From the IMG/VR virus record IMGVR_UViG_3300009506_000003, positions 62,001 through 126,000 of that record: DNA of 64,000 nt; one strand, 5' to 3'. The position numbers and the translations under genes are program-made. The notes beneath the pieces were generated by a model that was given only the letters and a program-made list of their open reading frames with translations, was not told where the DNA came from and searched no databases. Below are positions 46,506 through 54,521 of the stretch, piece by piece (position 1 is the stretch's first letter; each line of letters begins with the position of its first letter). Source of the stretch: a virus.

Positions 46506-46972
46506 TGCTGCGATACCCGTACTACAAGCCCTCCCCTCATCCAGACCCCAGAGTCCAAGCCGAGCGCGAAAAGGTCCAACAAGAGATCGATGAGCTCCGG
46601 CGCTACTCCGACAAGCTGCACGACCGAGCCGAGGGCTGGCGGCAGACACAGGAGGGCAACGCCGAGCTCGAGGACCAGCTCGCGGCCGACGAGGCGTCCA
46701 ACGGTGACACTGAGCTCGATGACCTCAAAGACCTCATCGAGACGCAGTTCCCGGAGGACATGAAGCCCGAAGCCCGAGATCTCCTCCAGCGCCTGCGTGA
46801 GGCCAAAGAGATGATCGACGAGGTCGGGCCCTACCTCGAACAGCTCCACGCCGAAGATGCCGCTCGCAAGCAGGAGCTCAAGGATGAGCTGTCGGCCCGA
46901 ATCCGTGCTCGAGCAGAGGGTGAGACCATCGAAGCGCAGCTCGTCGAAGACGTCGAGCTCGAGGTGCACTGA
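46502..46972 (+). CDS. Coiled-coil protein
   Basis: 156 aa, ATGA coupled to the HTH gene. Long charged helices (AEREKVQQEIDELRRYSDKL, LEDQLAADEASNGDTELDDL, AEDAARKQELKDELSARIRA). May partner with the HTH protein. No family. Confidence 0.7.
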   Translation: MMLRYPYYKPSPHPDPRVQAEREKVQQEIDELRRYSDKLHDRAEGWRQTQEGNAELEDQLAADEASNGDTELDDLKDLIETQFPEDMKPEARDLLQRLREAKEMIDEVGPYLEQLHAEDAARKQELKDELSARIRARAEGETIEAQLVEDVELEVH

Positions 46973-47214
46973 TGTTCATCGACCACAAAGAAACGGAGGA
47001 CCACGCAATCGAAGCCTACCAAGGTCTCTGGGAGATGAGGACCGCCCTGGCAAAGATGAAGAAAGCCGGGACGGAGGAGAACATCATCCAAGACATGGAG
47101 GCCGCGGTGAAGAGGGTTGAGGACCGAGTGAAGCTCTACGACGAGTACTTCCCCGGCGACCTCAATCGACGTGTTCACGCGGCCAGGCTTCGCACTGGCT
47201 ACAGGAGTTCGTGA
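46972..47214 (+). CDS. Small helical protein
   Basis: 80 aa (MFIDHKETEDHAIEAYQGLW), helical. Start shares a base with the previous stop (TGATG). Unknown. Confidence 0.7.
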   Translation: MFIDHKETEDHAIEAYQGLWEMRTALAKMKKAGTEENIIQDMEAAVKRVEDRVKLYDEYFPGDLNRRVHAARLRTGYRSS

Positions 47215-47576
47215 TGGTCAGAACAGGAGGCGACTGCTACGAGGCGGCCGGCTCTCTGTTCATGGACCTCTGCTTTCGGGGTGGGGACCCTGACTTCTCC
47301 CGCGCCGAGCTCGTTCACGGAGTGCCGACTCTCCAGTGTGAGCCGTTCATCAAGTACGGCCACGCTTGGCTCGAGTTCGACAACCCAAAGCTCGGCGTCC
47401 GGATGGTCCGGGATCCCTCGAACGGTAGAGACGTCACGATGCCGAGGGACTACTACTACCAGCTTGGCAAAATCGATCCAGCGGAGTGCAGGCGCTACAA
47501 GTTTGGCGACCTGCGCCGCTGGGTCACAGAGACGGGCCACTGGGGTCCGTGGGAGGAAGGTGATGAAGGAGCGTGA
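47214..47576 (+). CDS. Papain/transglutaminase-like small protein (tentative)
   Basis: 120 aa from ATG 47214 (TGATG overlap). GGDCYEAAGSLFMD, ELVHGVPTLQ, YGHAWLEFD and RMVRDPSNGRDV give a C...H...D order typical of papain-like folds, with MPRDYYYQLGKID and HWGPWEE after it. The same plan is found in many phages; enzymatic activity is not established. Confidence 0.75.
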   Translation: MVRTGGDCYEAAGSLFMDLCFRGGDPDFSRAELVHGVPTLQCEPFIKYGHAWLEFDNPKLGVRMVRDPSNGRDVTMPRDYYYQLGKIDPAECRRYKFGDLRRWVTETGHWGPWEEGDEGA

Positions 47577-47751
47577 CATCCAAACGCTCATCGAACAGAT
47601 CGTCCCGAAGGCTCATCCGCAGCAAGTCACCGAGCTCGTGGCAGCGGTGATGAGCGCCGGCCTCGGAAAACAGTGGACCTCAACCAACGGAGATTGGAGC
47701 GATGCGGGCTGCGTGCTGCAAAGCGCGGCGGCTGGAATCAAGGACGAGTAG
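47563..47751 (+). CDS. Small helical protein
   Basis: 62 aa (MKERDIQTLIEQIVPKAHPQ), ATG 47563 inside the previous gene behind GGAGGAAGG. Followed by a strong terminator. Unknown. Confidence 0.65.
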   Translation: MKERDIQTLIEQIVPKAHPQQVTELVAAVMSAGLGKQWTSTNGDWSDAGCVLQSAAAGIKDE

Positions 47752-47778
47752 TTGGCGCCCACGAGGCGCCGGTTGTAG

Positions 47779-47826
47779 GAGAGACGCGGGGTTCCCTCCC
47801 CCCAAGACGCCCCGCGTCTCTCTTTC
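47779..47826 (+). terminator. Terminator, 13-bp perfect stem
   Basis: GAGAGACGCGGGG pairs with CCCCGCGTCTCTC, then TTTCTCCC. Confidence 0.85.
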
Positions 47827-47832
47827 TCCCTG

Positions 47833-47864
47833 CAAAACTGGGACGCAGCCTGTGCATAAGAAAC
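47833..47864 (+). promoter_or_regulatory. Promoter (CATAAG class)
   Basis: CAAA at 47833-47836, 15 bases, GTGCATAA at 47852-47859. The leader is bracketed by ATGACGGG (47866) and CCCGTCAT (47933), an 8-bp long-range stem, and then CAGGCAAACAGGAG. Confidence 0.6.
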
Positions 47865-47964
47865 ATGACGGGAAGAGAACGCCTTGTCCGGGAAGTTCTC
47901 GTCCGAGCTCTCGCAGACCGCGCCTGCTCGGGCCCGTCATCTCTCAGGCAAACAGGAGTGTCCC

Positions 47965-48306
47965 ATGTTGGCTCGCATCTACAGCATTCGTGACGCGATC
48001 ATTGATGCCATCTTCCCGCCCCCCAATCCGAGCTCGGTCCCGCCGGTCGAAGCGGTCTTCACCAAGATCGCGTGGGAGCTCAAGGGCATGACGACGTTCA
48101 AGCGGGAGTTGGTGACCAGTACCAAGTTCCGCTTCGCTCTGCTCCTGAGCACCATCCTCACGGCCGGCGACTTCCTGGCGCTCGAGCGCTTCGAGAAAGA
48201 GGTCGGTGAGGTCGAGGCCAACAGGCGCATGTGCGAGGCCCTGTCGTCGTCCGGCTACTTCCTCTGGCACGAGGAGACCGATGAGGTCCAGGCGGTGTCG
48301 TCATGA
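47965..48306 (+). CDS. Hypothetical helical protein
   Basis: 113 aa from ATG 47965. ARIYSIRDAIIDAIFPPPN, IAWELKGMTTFKRELVTST, and a LLLSTILTAGDFLALERFEK segment that is partly hydrophobic. ATGA coupled to next. Unknown. Confidence 0.7.
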   Translation: MLARIYSIRDAIIDAIFPPPNPSSVPPVEAVFTKIAWELKGMTTFKRELVTSTKFRFALLLSTILTAGDFLALERFEKEVGEVEANRRMCEALSSSGYFLWHEETDEVQAVSS

Positions 48307-48764
48307 CCGCCGCGGAGCTGAACGAAGTCCTGTCCGGTACCGTTGACCGAGGGGAGTTCAAGAAGGTCCTCCAAGAGAGGCCGAAGCTCCCGGGCGGCTT
48401 GCCGCTCGTCTTTCGGTTCATGGACGCCATCTCCGACGCTCGAGCTCGGGTCCGCAAAGCCGAGCTCGAGCAGGCCTGGGGTCAGAGGACCAAGGAAGGC
48501 CTGGAGCGGCACCGGCAGACGGCCCGGGAGCGCCGGGAACAGGTGGCGGTGGAGCGCAGGCTCCACCTGTCCATCGCCTGCCCGGTGTGCGGGGCGTTCG
48601 AAGGGCAGCTCTGCGTGACCATGGAAGGCGCCTTCCCCGGTCGGGAGTGTTACACTGCCCACGCGGGCAGGAGAAGGGCGTCCAAGGCCAAGCAGAAGGC
48701 CGAGATGGAAGCCCGGAACCTGGAAGCGGGCATCAAGGCCGTCGAGGCGGCTCAGGAGAAGTAG
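48303..48764 (+). CDS. Zinc-finger DNA-binding-like protein
   Basis: 153 aa. After a helical part, CPVCGAFEGQLCVTMEGAFP, RECYTAHAGRRRASKAK shows the CPxCxAxxGxxC...H-x-x-R pattern of short phage zinc fingers that are thought to bind DNA. Basic tail. ATGA coupled. Confidence 0.75.
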   Translation: MTAAELNEVLSGTVDRGEFKKVLQERPKLPGGLPLVFRFMDAISDARARVRKAELEQAWGQRTKEGLERHRQTARERREQVAVERRLHLSIACPVCGAFEGQLCVTMEGAFPGRECYTAHAGRRRASKAKQKAEMEARNLEAGIKAVEAAQEK

Positions 48765-48765
48765 C

Positions 48766-48984
48766 ATGAGCAAGATGCTCGACGAGATGTTCAAGCGGCT
48801 CCCCAAGAGGCGGCTGGCCAAAGAGCCGTCCAGGGGGTCGCTGGCGGAGAAGCGGAAGCTGTTCCCGCCGGCGATCCTGGACCCGAGGGTCAGCGAGGCG
48901 CTCAGGGGGTTGCCAGAGCAGTACCGCCGGTTCTACTGGTGGCGCTGGCCCTACCAATCCTTGAAGAAGGAGAAACAGGCCTGA
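48766..48984 (+). CDS. Small basic protein
   Basis: 72 aa (MSKMLDEMFKRLPKRRLAKE), Arg/Lys-rich, ending RRFYWWRWPYQSLKKEK, strongly aromatic. One base after the previous stop and followed by a terminator. Unknown. Confidence 0.7.
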   Translation: MSKMLDEMFKRLPKRRLAKEPSRGSLAEKRKLFPPAILDPRVSEALRGLPEQYRRFYWWRWPYQSLKKEKQA

Positions 48985-49009
48985 GCTAATAGGGGCTCAG
49001 GTCGGGGAG

Positions 49010-49045
49010 GCACCAGGGTTCGTCCCTGGTGCTTTCTTTTAGCCC
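49010..49045 (+). terminator. Terminator with TTTTAGCCC tail
   Basis: CACCAGGG-TTCGT-CCCTGGTG then CTTTCTTTTAGCCC. A second small hairpin CTGAGC/GCTCAG lies just before it. Confidence 0.8.
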
Positions 49046-49077
49046 GTGAGGTATGCTTCGAGCTCAGGAGGTGTCTC

Positions 49078-49272
49078 ATGCCCAACCGCTCTGTCTGCAG
49101 CCACTGCGGGGCTCCCTACGACGGCCCCAAGCCTCACGATGAAGTTGAAGGCCTCGACCACAAGGGGTGCGCCTACAACGGAGCCTACGTGGACGAGAAG
49201 GTCTACAAGAAGCTCGACAAGGACGACATCATCGCCAGGGAAGCTGTTCAGCGCCAGCCGCCGGCGGAGTAG
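49078..49272 (+). CDS. Small zinc protein
   Basis: 64 aa; VCSHCGAPYDGPKPHDEVEG, LDHKGC: C-x-x-C...H...C metal site. ATG 49078 behind CAGGAGGTG. Monocistronic between a terminator and a convergent gene. Unknown. Confidence 0.7.
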   Translation: MPNRSVCSHCGAPYDGPKPHDEVEGLDHKGCAYNGAYVDEKVYKKLDKDDIIAREAVQRQPPAE

Positions 49273-49273
49273 G

Positions 49274-49363
49274 TCACCCGCAGAGCTGCCAGCCGATGAG
49301 CACGTACAGGACTGCCAGCCCCATGCAGACGTAACCCCAGTTCCTGACTGCTCTCGGTGTCAT
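49274..49363 (-). CDS. 29-aa membrane micro-protein
   Basis: MTPRAVRNWGYVCMGLAVLY then VLIGWQLCG, one membrane helix on the - strand, ending next to the + gene stop. Ribosome site is only moderate. Comparable to the micro-proteins at 36937 and 46074. Confidence 0.5.
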   Translation of the reverse strand: MTPRAVRNWGYVCMGLAVLYVLIGWQLCG

Positions 49364-49396
49364 TCCGGGCCCCGGAATCCCTTCGAGAACCCTCGC

Positions 49397-49789
49397 CTAC
49401 CGATTCTCATCGCCTAGACCAACATCCTTGCTGGTCACGTTGAGCAAAACGAGGACCGCCACGTCATCCACGGGGCTGTAGCTGGCCTGAATATCGGGCC
49501 ACCCGATGTCAAAAGAGCCATCTGCGCAGTCTTGGACCTTCCGTGCCTCCTCGAAGTTGAGCCCATGCTGCTCGATGAGGCTCTTGAGGCGTCTGCTCTC
49601 TGAGACCATCCCTTCGGGGCGGACAAGAATGGCGACCATGGGGTGCTCAGGGGCACATGCCATCCCTTGGGCGTGGTTGGAGCCGTCCCCCGAGTCGGTA
49701 GTCTCGAAGCCGGCCTCGTTGAGCATGATGACCAGGTCTCGGATGCCGGGGCTGAGCCCGTCGATGACCTCTTGGCTGAGCGGGGTCAT
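49397..49789 (-). CDS. Conserved-type phage protein
   Basis: 130 aa. IRDLVIMLNEAGFETTDSGD, then GSNHAQGMACAPEHPMVAIL, and SYSPVDDVAVLVLLNV follow a plan seen in other phages: a helix, a TDSGDG loop and a final strand pair. Function unknown. Confidence 0.75.
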   Translation of the reverse strand: MTPLSQEVIDGLSPGIRDLVIMLNEAGFETTDSGDGSNHAQGMACAPEHPMVAILVRPEGMVSESRRLKSLIEQHGLNFEEARKVQDCADGSFDIGWPDIQASYSPVDDVAVLVLLNVTSKDVGLGDENR

Positions 49790-49790
49790 G

Positions 49791-50117
49791 TTAGCTCACG
49801 AGGTTGGCGCTCAGGACGTTGGTCACGATGACGCGCGCCATGACTTGGGCGGGGTTCATGTAGACCTCGACGAGCGGCCTGTTGGAGTCGTTGAGGTCGT
49901 TCGAGAAGTACACCCCTTTGGACGCCAGCCGCTCGAAGATGCGGTGGTAGTGGTCCAGTAGGGTAGGCTCGTCAGTCAGTCCCACATAGGCCACAACCAT
50001 CCCGCCGTCTGCCTCTGTTGCGCTGACGAGCTGGTAGCCTTCGTTGGCGATCTCCTGCGCCACGGCCTTGATGTCCTCGTGCAGGTTGTCGATGTCTTCT
50101 TGGGTCATGAGTTGCAT
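49791..50117 (-). CDS. Hypothetical protein
   Basis: 108 aa. QEDIDNLHEDIKAVAQEIAN helix; GYQLVSATEADGGMVVAYV strands; LLDHYHRIFERLASKGVYF. Alpha/beta, one base upstream of the next gene. Unknown. Confidence 0.7.
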   Translation of the reverse strand: MQLMTQEDIDNLHEDIKAVAQEIANEGYQLVSATEADGGMVVAYVGLTDEPTLLDHYHRIFERLASKGVYFSNDLNDSNRPLVEVYMNPAQVMARVIVTNVLSANLVS

Positions 50118-50847
50118 GGCTCACCTCCAGCGCCCACCATAATCTGGGTACACAAAAAAATCCACCAGTGAGATGGGGACCCGTCAGGCGTGAACCAACA
50201 TTGGGTATGAAGGAAATTACCCCAGCGAGATGGGGACCTCTGTCCATGAGCTACGGGTCCCATCCACGAGGCATCTCTCCATAGTTGTCGTGAGAGCTGT
50301 CACCTCAGTGGCGCTCAGCAATGCGTGCAACACTTGACCGCGCCCTTGACGTTGGCTCATTGAGAGCGCACGCTATCTGCGAGCGCCTCGGTGGCTCGAC
50401 TGAGTATCCCTCCCCCCACAGTCGTCCCCACTGGGGCGCTCACCTCAGCGCATCCCAATGACTCATCCCCGAGGGCGGGCCTATGATGTCGGCCCTGCTC
50501 TGTGCAGACAACCCACAACGGTAACAGCCCTGAACCCAACGAAGGGTGGGAGCGGGGGCATTGTGTGTCACACCGAACACAGAGGGCTATGAGGGAGGGC
50601 CCTAAGGGAGGGGTCTGCTGTGAGACTGCCTGCATGGCCCTTGGCTCCACATGAGATTGGCCATCTGCTGAGAATCACCATACGGGGGTCTGCACAGTGG
50701 GCACCACTCACTTGAGTGGTACTGGTACATGGTCAGGTGCTGGTGTCTCTCTATGTGGGGCTTCACCTTCCCGCTATTACTGGGCCGCGCCCGAAGGGCT
50801 CGTTGTGAGGAAAGGCTGGGTGCGAGGGTACTGCTGTGCAAAGGGCT
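50118..50847. other. 730-base gene-free region
   Basis: No credible open frame on either strand, the longest such gap here. Two direct repeats CCAG(T/C)GAGATGGGGACC at 50165-50181 and 50222-50238 are 57 bases apart; an A run (50154-50160) precedes them. A perfect hairpin ACCACTC-ACTT-GAGTGGT lies at 50703-50720. Several GCGCTCA-like words recur. Candidates are a replication origin, a genome end, or a regulatory region. Confidence 0.5.
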
Positions 50848-51654
50848 TCAGCCCCTGATCTTGGCTACGTCGAGGATGAAGCTGAGCGAGGGCTCTTTGG
50901 CTCCTGTGAACAGCTCCTCTGCTCTCTGCTTGGGCAGCATAGATGGGGCGCTCTCTTGCTCGAGTCGTTTGGCCGCATCGAGGACCTTCTGGGTATTGGT
51001 CTTGGGCAACATGGCCTTCAACCTGGTGCCCGCCGCTTCGATGGCCTCACCCACGGGCATGTGCAAGACGTCTGCAGCTTGGGGCTTGAGAGACACTCCT
51101 CCGATGACATCGGTGTGCGCTTTGAAGGCCTTGGCCAGTTCCGGTGCCCGGAAAGCGAGCTCTTCACTGAGGCCTCTGGCTGCAGCACGTGTGCGCAGAA
51201 GGCCAACGGGCCCGAGCTTTGCTCCTGCCTGGTAGCCAGCTTCGTAGAGCTTGACTGCAGAGGGGTCACCGAGGATGGCTACGATCTCTCTGATAGGCCT
51301 GCTGATCATTGGTTGCCCGGCTGCTCCTGCTCGAGCACCGAAGCCAATCGCTCTGCGCGCTCCGGCTGCCATGAGGTCCTTGACGAGCGGGATCTTCATC
51401 CCATGCCTCTGCAGCGCATTGAAGAGAGCCAGCTTCCCTGTGACAGCAAGCCCGGCTGCAGTCATGGGGTCCATGCCTTGCTTCTGCAGCATGGGCAGCG
51501 TGGGCACTTGCTTGGGCACCTTCGGAATGTCCTCGATCCTCATGATGGGAGCGTTGGGGTCACCCGCAAGCCTCATCCTCGAGCGCAGCAGGATGGGAGG
51601 CATTGCTTCCTTCTGAATGGATGTGAGCTCGCTCTTGAAGGCCTGCAGGTCCAT
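50848..51654 (-). CDS. Virion-type protein with F-x-SEL motif
   Basis: 268 aa. MDLQAFKSELTSIQKEAMPP opens with the same kind of motif as the other virion proteins. Hydrophobic and basic segments alternate (MTAAGLAVTGKLALFNALQR, LMAAGARRAIGFGARAGAAG). Looks like an internal or ejection protein. Paired with the gene at 51658. Confidence 0.7.
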   Translation of the reverse strand: MDLQAFKSELTSIQKEAMPPILLRSRMRLAGDPNAPIMRIEDIPKVPKQVPTLPMLQKQGMDPMTAAGLAVTGKLALFNALQRHGMKIPLVKDLMAAGARRAIGFGARAGAAGQPMISRPIREIVAILGDPSAVKLYEAGYQAGAKLGPVGLLRTRAAARGLSEELAFRAPELAKAFKAHTDVIGGVSLKPQAADVLHMPVGEAIEAAGTRLKAMLPKTNTQKVLDAAKRLEQESAPSMLPKQRAEELFTGAKEPSLSFILDVAKIRG

Positions 51655-51657
51655 TGA

Positions 51658-52155
51658 CTACTCCCTGGGCTGAACTGCAGGTGCATTCATCAGCCGCCGG
51701 TGGGCGAGGTATTGACCAACGCCACCGCCGAGAGCGCTGCCAGCGAGCCCGCTGCCGAGGATGCCCAGGCCGCTGGCGAGCAGGCCGAGCTTTCCTCCGC
51801 GCGGAACGACATGACGCATGAGAGCCAGGCCTCCACCGGCGCCTACTGCAGCACCACCGAGAGAGCCAATGCGTGACTCCATTTGGTGTCGGCGCAGGTT
51901 GCCACCCATCATGCGAGTGCCGGCCAGCCGTGACTGCCTGGTGGCCTGATAGAGACCGCCAGGTGTAGCTGTGGTGCCCTTGGGCGTGTAGACCCTGAAC
52001 GTGCCTGGCATCGAGCCGCTACCAATGCCGAGTACTCGGTCTTTGCCTTGACCTGGGATCCTCTCGATGAGTGGCCCACGACTCACAGGTTGAGCTGCAG
52101 GCTCTTCAGCCAGCTTCACTACTTCGTCAACAAAGGCTGCGATTGAAGCGTCCAT
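51658..52155 (-). CDS. Virion-type glycine-zipper protein with F-DE motif
   Basis: 165 aa. MDASIAAFVDEVVKLAEEPA opens with the motif. The C-terminal half has GAAVGAGGGLALMRHVV and LLASGLGILGSGLAGSALGG, glycine zippers able to enter membranes. Probable ejection or membrane-penetrating virion protein. Confidence 0.75.
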   Translation of the reverse strand: MDASIAAFVDEVVKLAEEPAAQPVSRGPLIERIPGQGKDRVLGIGSGSMPGTFRVYTPKGTTATPGGLYQATRQSRLAGTRMMGGNLRRHQMESRIGSLGGAAVGAGGGLALMRHVVPRGGKLGLLASGLGILGSGLAGSALGGGVGQYLAHRRLMNAPAVQPRE

Positions 52156-52194
52156 GAGGTCTACCTTACCCCACTGGACACTTTGTCGGAAGAG

Positions 52195-52614
52195 CTAGTG
52201 TCCGTGGTTGAAGCCGAAGGCAAAGCGTCTGCCTGAGCGGTAGTGATGGAGCTCGAAGTCTCGAGAGCCACAGCAGCCGCTCTCACGCTGCTCCTTGTGG
52301 CGGCCAACAGCTTCCCACGCCGCCGGCGAGAAACGTTGCGGGCCAGTGGGCAGCTCGACGATGCTGAAGTTGTCCATGCAGTCTTCGACGTAGGGCTTGA
52401 CGAGCTTTCCTATCCGCCGAGCGAGCCAGTTGCCCATCTCTTCCCCGAACTGCTCCACGAGCCTGTCACGCATCTCGTGCCACATCGTGCGCCGTGGCTT
52501 GAGGACCACTGCCACATAGGGTTGCTCACCGTTGCAGAGCCCGGCATGGCCTCGCTGCTTGCCACATCTGCAGCGCCCCACATGGGCAGGAAGGTTGGTT
52601 GCTCGCAGTGCCAT
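52195..52614 (-). CDS. Hypothetical protein with cysteine motifs
   Basis: 139 aa. RCRCGKQRGHAGLC near the start could be a zinc knuckle; helical middle (EMRDRLVEQFGEEMGNWLAR); SGCCGSRDFELHHYRSG at the end. First gene of the leftward group. Unknown. Confidence 0.7.
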   Translation of the reverse strand: MALRATNLPAHVGRCRCGKQRGHAGLCNGEQPYVAVVLKPRRTMWHEMRDRLVEQFGEEMGNWLARRIGKLVKPYVEDCMDNFSIVELPTGPQRFSPAAWEAVGRHKEQRESGCCGSRDFELHHYRSGRRFAFGFNHGH

Positions 52615-52653
52615 GGGGTCACTCTACCAGGACTTCACCCTTGTGTGAATTGC

Positions 52654-52723
52654 TTCTTCACGAAAGACGTGAAGAACGTTCCTCGAAGAGGCCTTCAAGT
52701 GTGAAATGCGAGCTCCACACTTG
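52654..52723. promoter_or_regulatory. Two perfect inverted repeats (operator candidates)
   Basis: TTCTTCACG-AAAGA-CGTGAAGAA at 52654-52676 and CAAGTGTG-12 bases-CACACTTG at 52696-52723. The second overlaps the promoter spacing region at 52703-52729. Confidence 0.55.
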
Positions 52724-52734
52724 GGATAAGGAGC
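52703..52734 (+). promoter_or_regulatory. Promoter (CATAAG class, GATAA variant)
   Basis: GAAA at 52703-52706, 15 bases, TGGGATAA at 52722-52729, then GGAGC. Precedes the glycosylase-like operon. Confidence 0.6.
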
Positions 52735-52765
52735 ATGGAGGCACAACACTTTCCCTGGAGGTCGA

Positions 52766-53212
52766 ATGCAGACGTTTCTTCCCTATGAGGACTTCGAGTC
52801 ATCGGCTCACGTCCTCGACTACCAGAGGTTGGGCAAGCAGCGCCTCGAAGCCAAGAGCATCTTGCGCATCAATCTCGGGGAAGCTGAAGGCGGCGCATGG
52901 AGGAATCACCCTGCTGTGGTGATGTGGAAAGGCTTCGAGCCCATGCTTGCTTTCTATGGCCTGGTCATCACGAGCGAGTGGTGCCGGCGTGGTTATCGAG
53001 ACCAGCAGTACGAGTTCTTTCTGGGCACGCTCCAACAGTTGGGTTGGGGTGGGCACAACGAAGAGCCACTACCCCGTCCTTCTTGGCTTGGCCGAGAGGA
53101 CTTTCATCGTTCACATCGGGCCAACCTTCTGCGCAAGGCGCCCAACCACTACGGCCGGTACTGGAGCGAAGACCCATCGCTACCGTACGTTTGGCCGTCA
53201 AAGGAGAGTTGA
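52766..53212 (+). CDS. Pyrimidine dimer DNA glycosylase-like protein (MSMEG_6728 family)
   Basis: 148 aa. MQTFLPYEDFESSAHVLDYQ, RLGKQRLEAKSIL, NHPAVVMWKGFEPMLAFYGL, EWCRRGY, PSWLGREDF, SHRANLLRKAPNHYGRYW and YVWPS match this family almost throughout; it is annotated as related to the DenV-type dimer glycosylase. Likely base-excision repair of UV damage. Promoter and palindromes upstream suggest regulated expression. Confidence 0.85.
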   Translation: MQTFLPYEDFESSAHVLDYQRLGKQRLEAKSILRINLGEAEGGAWRNHPAVVMWKGFEPMLAFYGLVITSEWCRRGYRDQQYEFFLGTLQQLGWGGHNEEPLPRPSWLGREDFHRSHRANLLRKAPNHYGRYWSEDPSLPYVWPSKES

Positions 53213-53601
53213 TGTCCGTTCCCAATAGCATCACCTTCCACCCGCTGTGGCCTGAGCTGCAGCCATACGTGAAGGACGAGCCTGCCCCAGACGCCAAGGG
53301 GAGAAAGTCTAGGGTTCGCCTCGAGCTGGTTGGTCTCCCAGACCATTTGGCTCGCAAGGCGCTGAAGATGGAAGTCGCCTGTGTCTCTTGCGGGCAGCCC
53401 ATCTTTCCAATTCGGGCTCGGAGGGGCGCTCCCAAGCGAGGAGAGGAAGAGCACGCGCCGGGCATCCCCAAGCATCTTTACATTGCCGTCGCCTGCCCCT
53501 TGCAGGTCAGCATTGGATGCAGCAGAGGCCGCGCGGCCTCGGTCGAGTACAGCCGCATCGAGAACCACATGATCGTCTACAGAGCGAAGAAAGGAGAATG
53601 A
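53212..53601 (+). CDS. Zinc-ribbon protein
   Basis: 129 aa, TGATG coupled. CVSCGQPIFPIRARRG, then HLYIAVACPLQVSIGCSRGR, ending in strands. Cys pairs suggest one zinc site. Unknown function. Confidence 0.7.
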   Translation: MSVPNSITFHPLWPELQPYVKDEPAPDAKGRKSRVRLELVGLPDHLARKALKMEVACVSCGQPIFPIRARRGAPKRGEEEHAPGIPKHLYIAVACPLQVSIGCSRGRAASVEYSRIENHMIVYRAKKGE

Positions 53602-53602
53602 G

Positions 53603-53932
53603 ATGGAATGGATCAAGTTCAGGAACGAGTTGGCTGAGCAACGCTTCGACGAGTGCAAGGCCGTGGCCGAGAAGCACGAGCACCTGAAGCCGAGCTGGGC
53701 CCGGTGCCTTGAGGTGCTCAAGAACCTCAGCACGAACTACAAGGGCGTGGTGGAGCTCTACAATGACTTCAGCCCGCTCAGCTTCAACTGGGGGATCATT
53801 CGTGGAGACGGTACGTGTCCCTTCAATGGTGGCATGATCTTCCATGGCCCCCACGACGGCTTTGGCAGCGGTGAGGCGCCCACGTTCAGCGTGTGCCTCA
53901 ACCCAGAGCACGGTTGGAGCCTGCACACATGA
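53603..53932 (+). CDS. Conserved-type phage protein (DUF4120-like)
   Basis: 109 aa. FNGGMIFHGPHDGFGSGEAP, then TFSVCLNPEHGWSLHT is the C-terminal signature I know from DUF4120-like proteins. N-terminal helices. Function unknown. Confidence 0.75.
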   Translation: MEWIKFRNELAEQRFDECKAVAEKHEHLKPSWARCLEVLKNLSTNYKGVVELYNDFSPLSFNWGIIRGDGTCPFNGGMIFHGPHDGFGSGEAPTFSVCLNPEHGWSLHT

Positions 53933-54156
53933 AGGTCGTGGTCACATTCAAGACGCCCGACGCTCTTGCCCAAGCTGTGCGTGACATCGTGGATCAACAG
54001 CACCACGAGGACAGCCAGACCTGGGACGAGTACGAAGCTGAAGAGCGTGAGCACGAGCTCATGAAGAAGTTCGAGCGGTGGGTGGCTTGGGGCGAGGTCA
54101 TCACGATAGAGTTCGACCTCGAAGCGGGTACAGCCACCGTCAAGGAGAGAGGATGA
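53932..54156 (+). CDS. Small acidic protein
   Basis: 74 aa; MKVVVTFKTPDALAQAVRDI followed by an acidic helix and a strand. ATGA coupled on both ends. Unknown. Confidence 0.7.
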   Translation, partial: KVVVTFKTPDALAQAVRDIVDQQHHEDSQTWDEYEAEEREHELMKKFERWVAWGEVITIEFDLEAGTATVKERG

Positions 54157-54518
54157 GCGACGACCCAGAAAGAGGATGTCTCAAGGAGGTCTACCGTGGG
54201 CACGAGCTCGAGGTGAAGCGTGAGCAAGCCATGGGTGGCTGGGACAACCTCTACTACTCGGCCTACCGGGTGAGAGATGGCTACGGAGCCATCGACAGCT
54301 TCACCTCTGACGAGAGCCCGCTCGCTGACTTCATGAAGGAGCTGAAGGAGATGCTCGATGAGCGCATGAAGGAGGTGAAGGAGGCCTACCCTGATGGTCA
54401 TTGCATCTGCGGGGAGACCATCCCTGAAGATGCGACCAGCGAAAGCGATTGTGAGAAATGCGGTCACGAGTTCTGCAGCTTCGCTGAAGATGCAGACGAT
54501 GTTGACCTGCTAGACTGA
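54153..54518 (+). CDS. Protein with C-terminal zinc ribbon
   Basis: 121 aa. Helical middle (LADFMKELKEMLDERMKEVK), then CICG...CEKCGHEFC, a zinc ribbon. Followed by a terminator. Unknown. Confidence 0.7.
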   Translation: MSDDPERGCLKEVYRGHELEVKREQAMGGWDNLYYSAYRVRDGYGAIDSFTSDESPLADFMKELKEMLDERMKEVKEAYPDGHCICGETIPEDATSESDCEKCGHEFCSFAEDADDVDLLD

Positions 54519-54521
54519 ACT

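Noticed and set aside
50160-50240. A CRISPR array
   Set aside because: Only two copies of a 17-base repeat; no third unit, no regular spacers and no cas genes.
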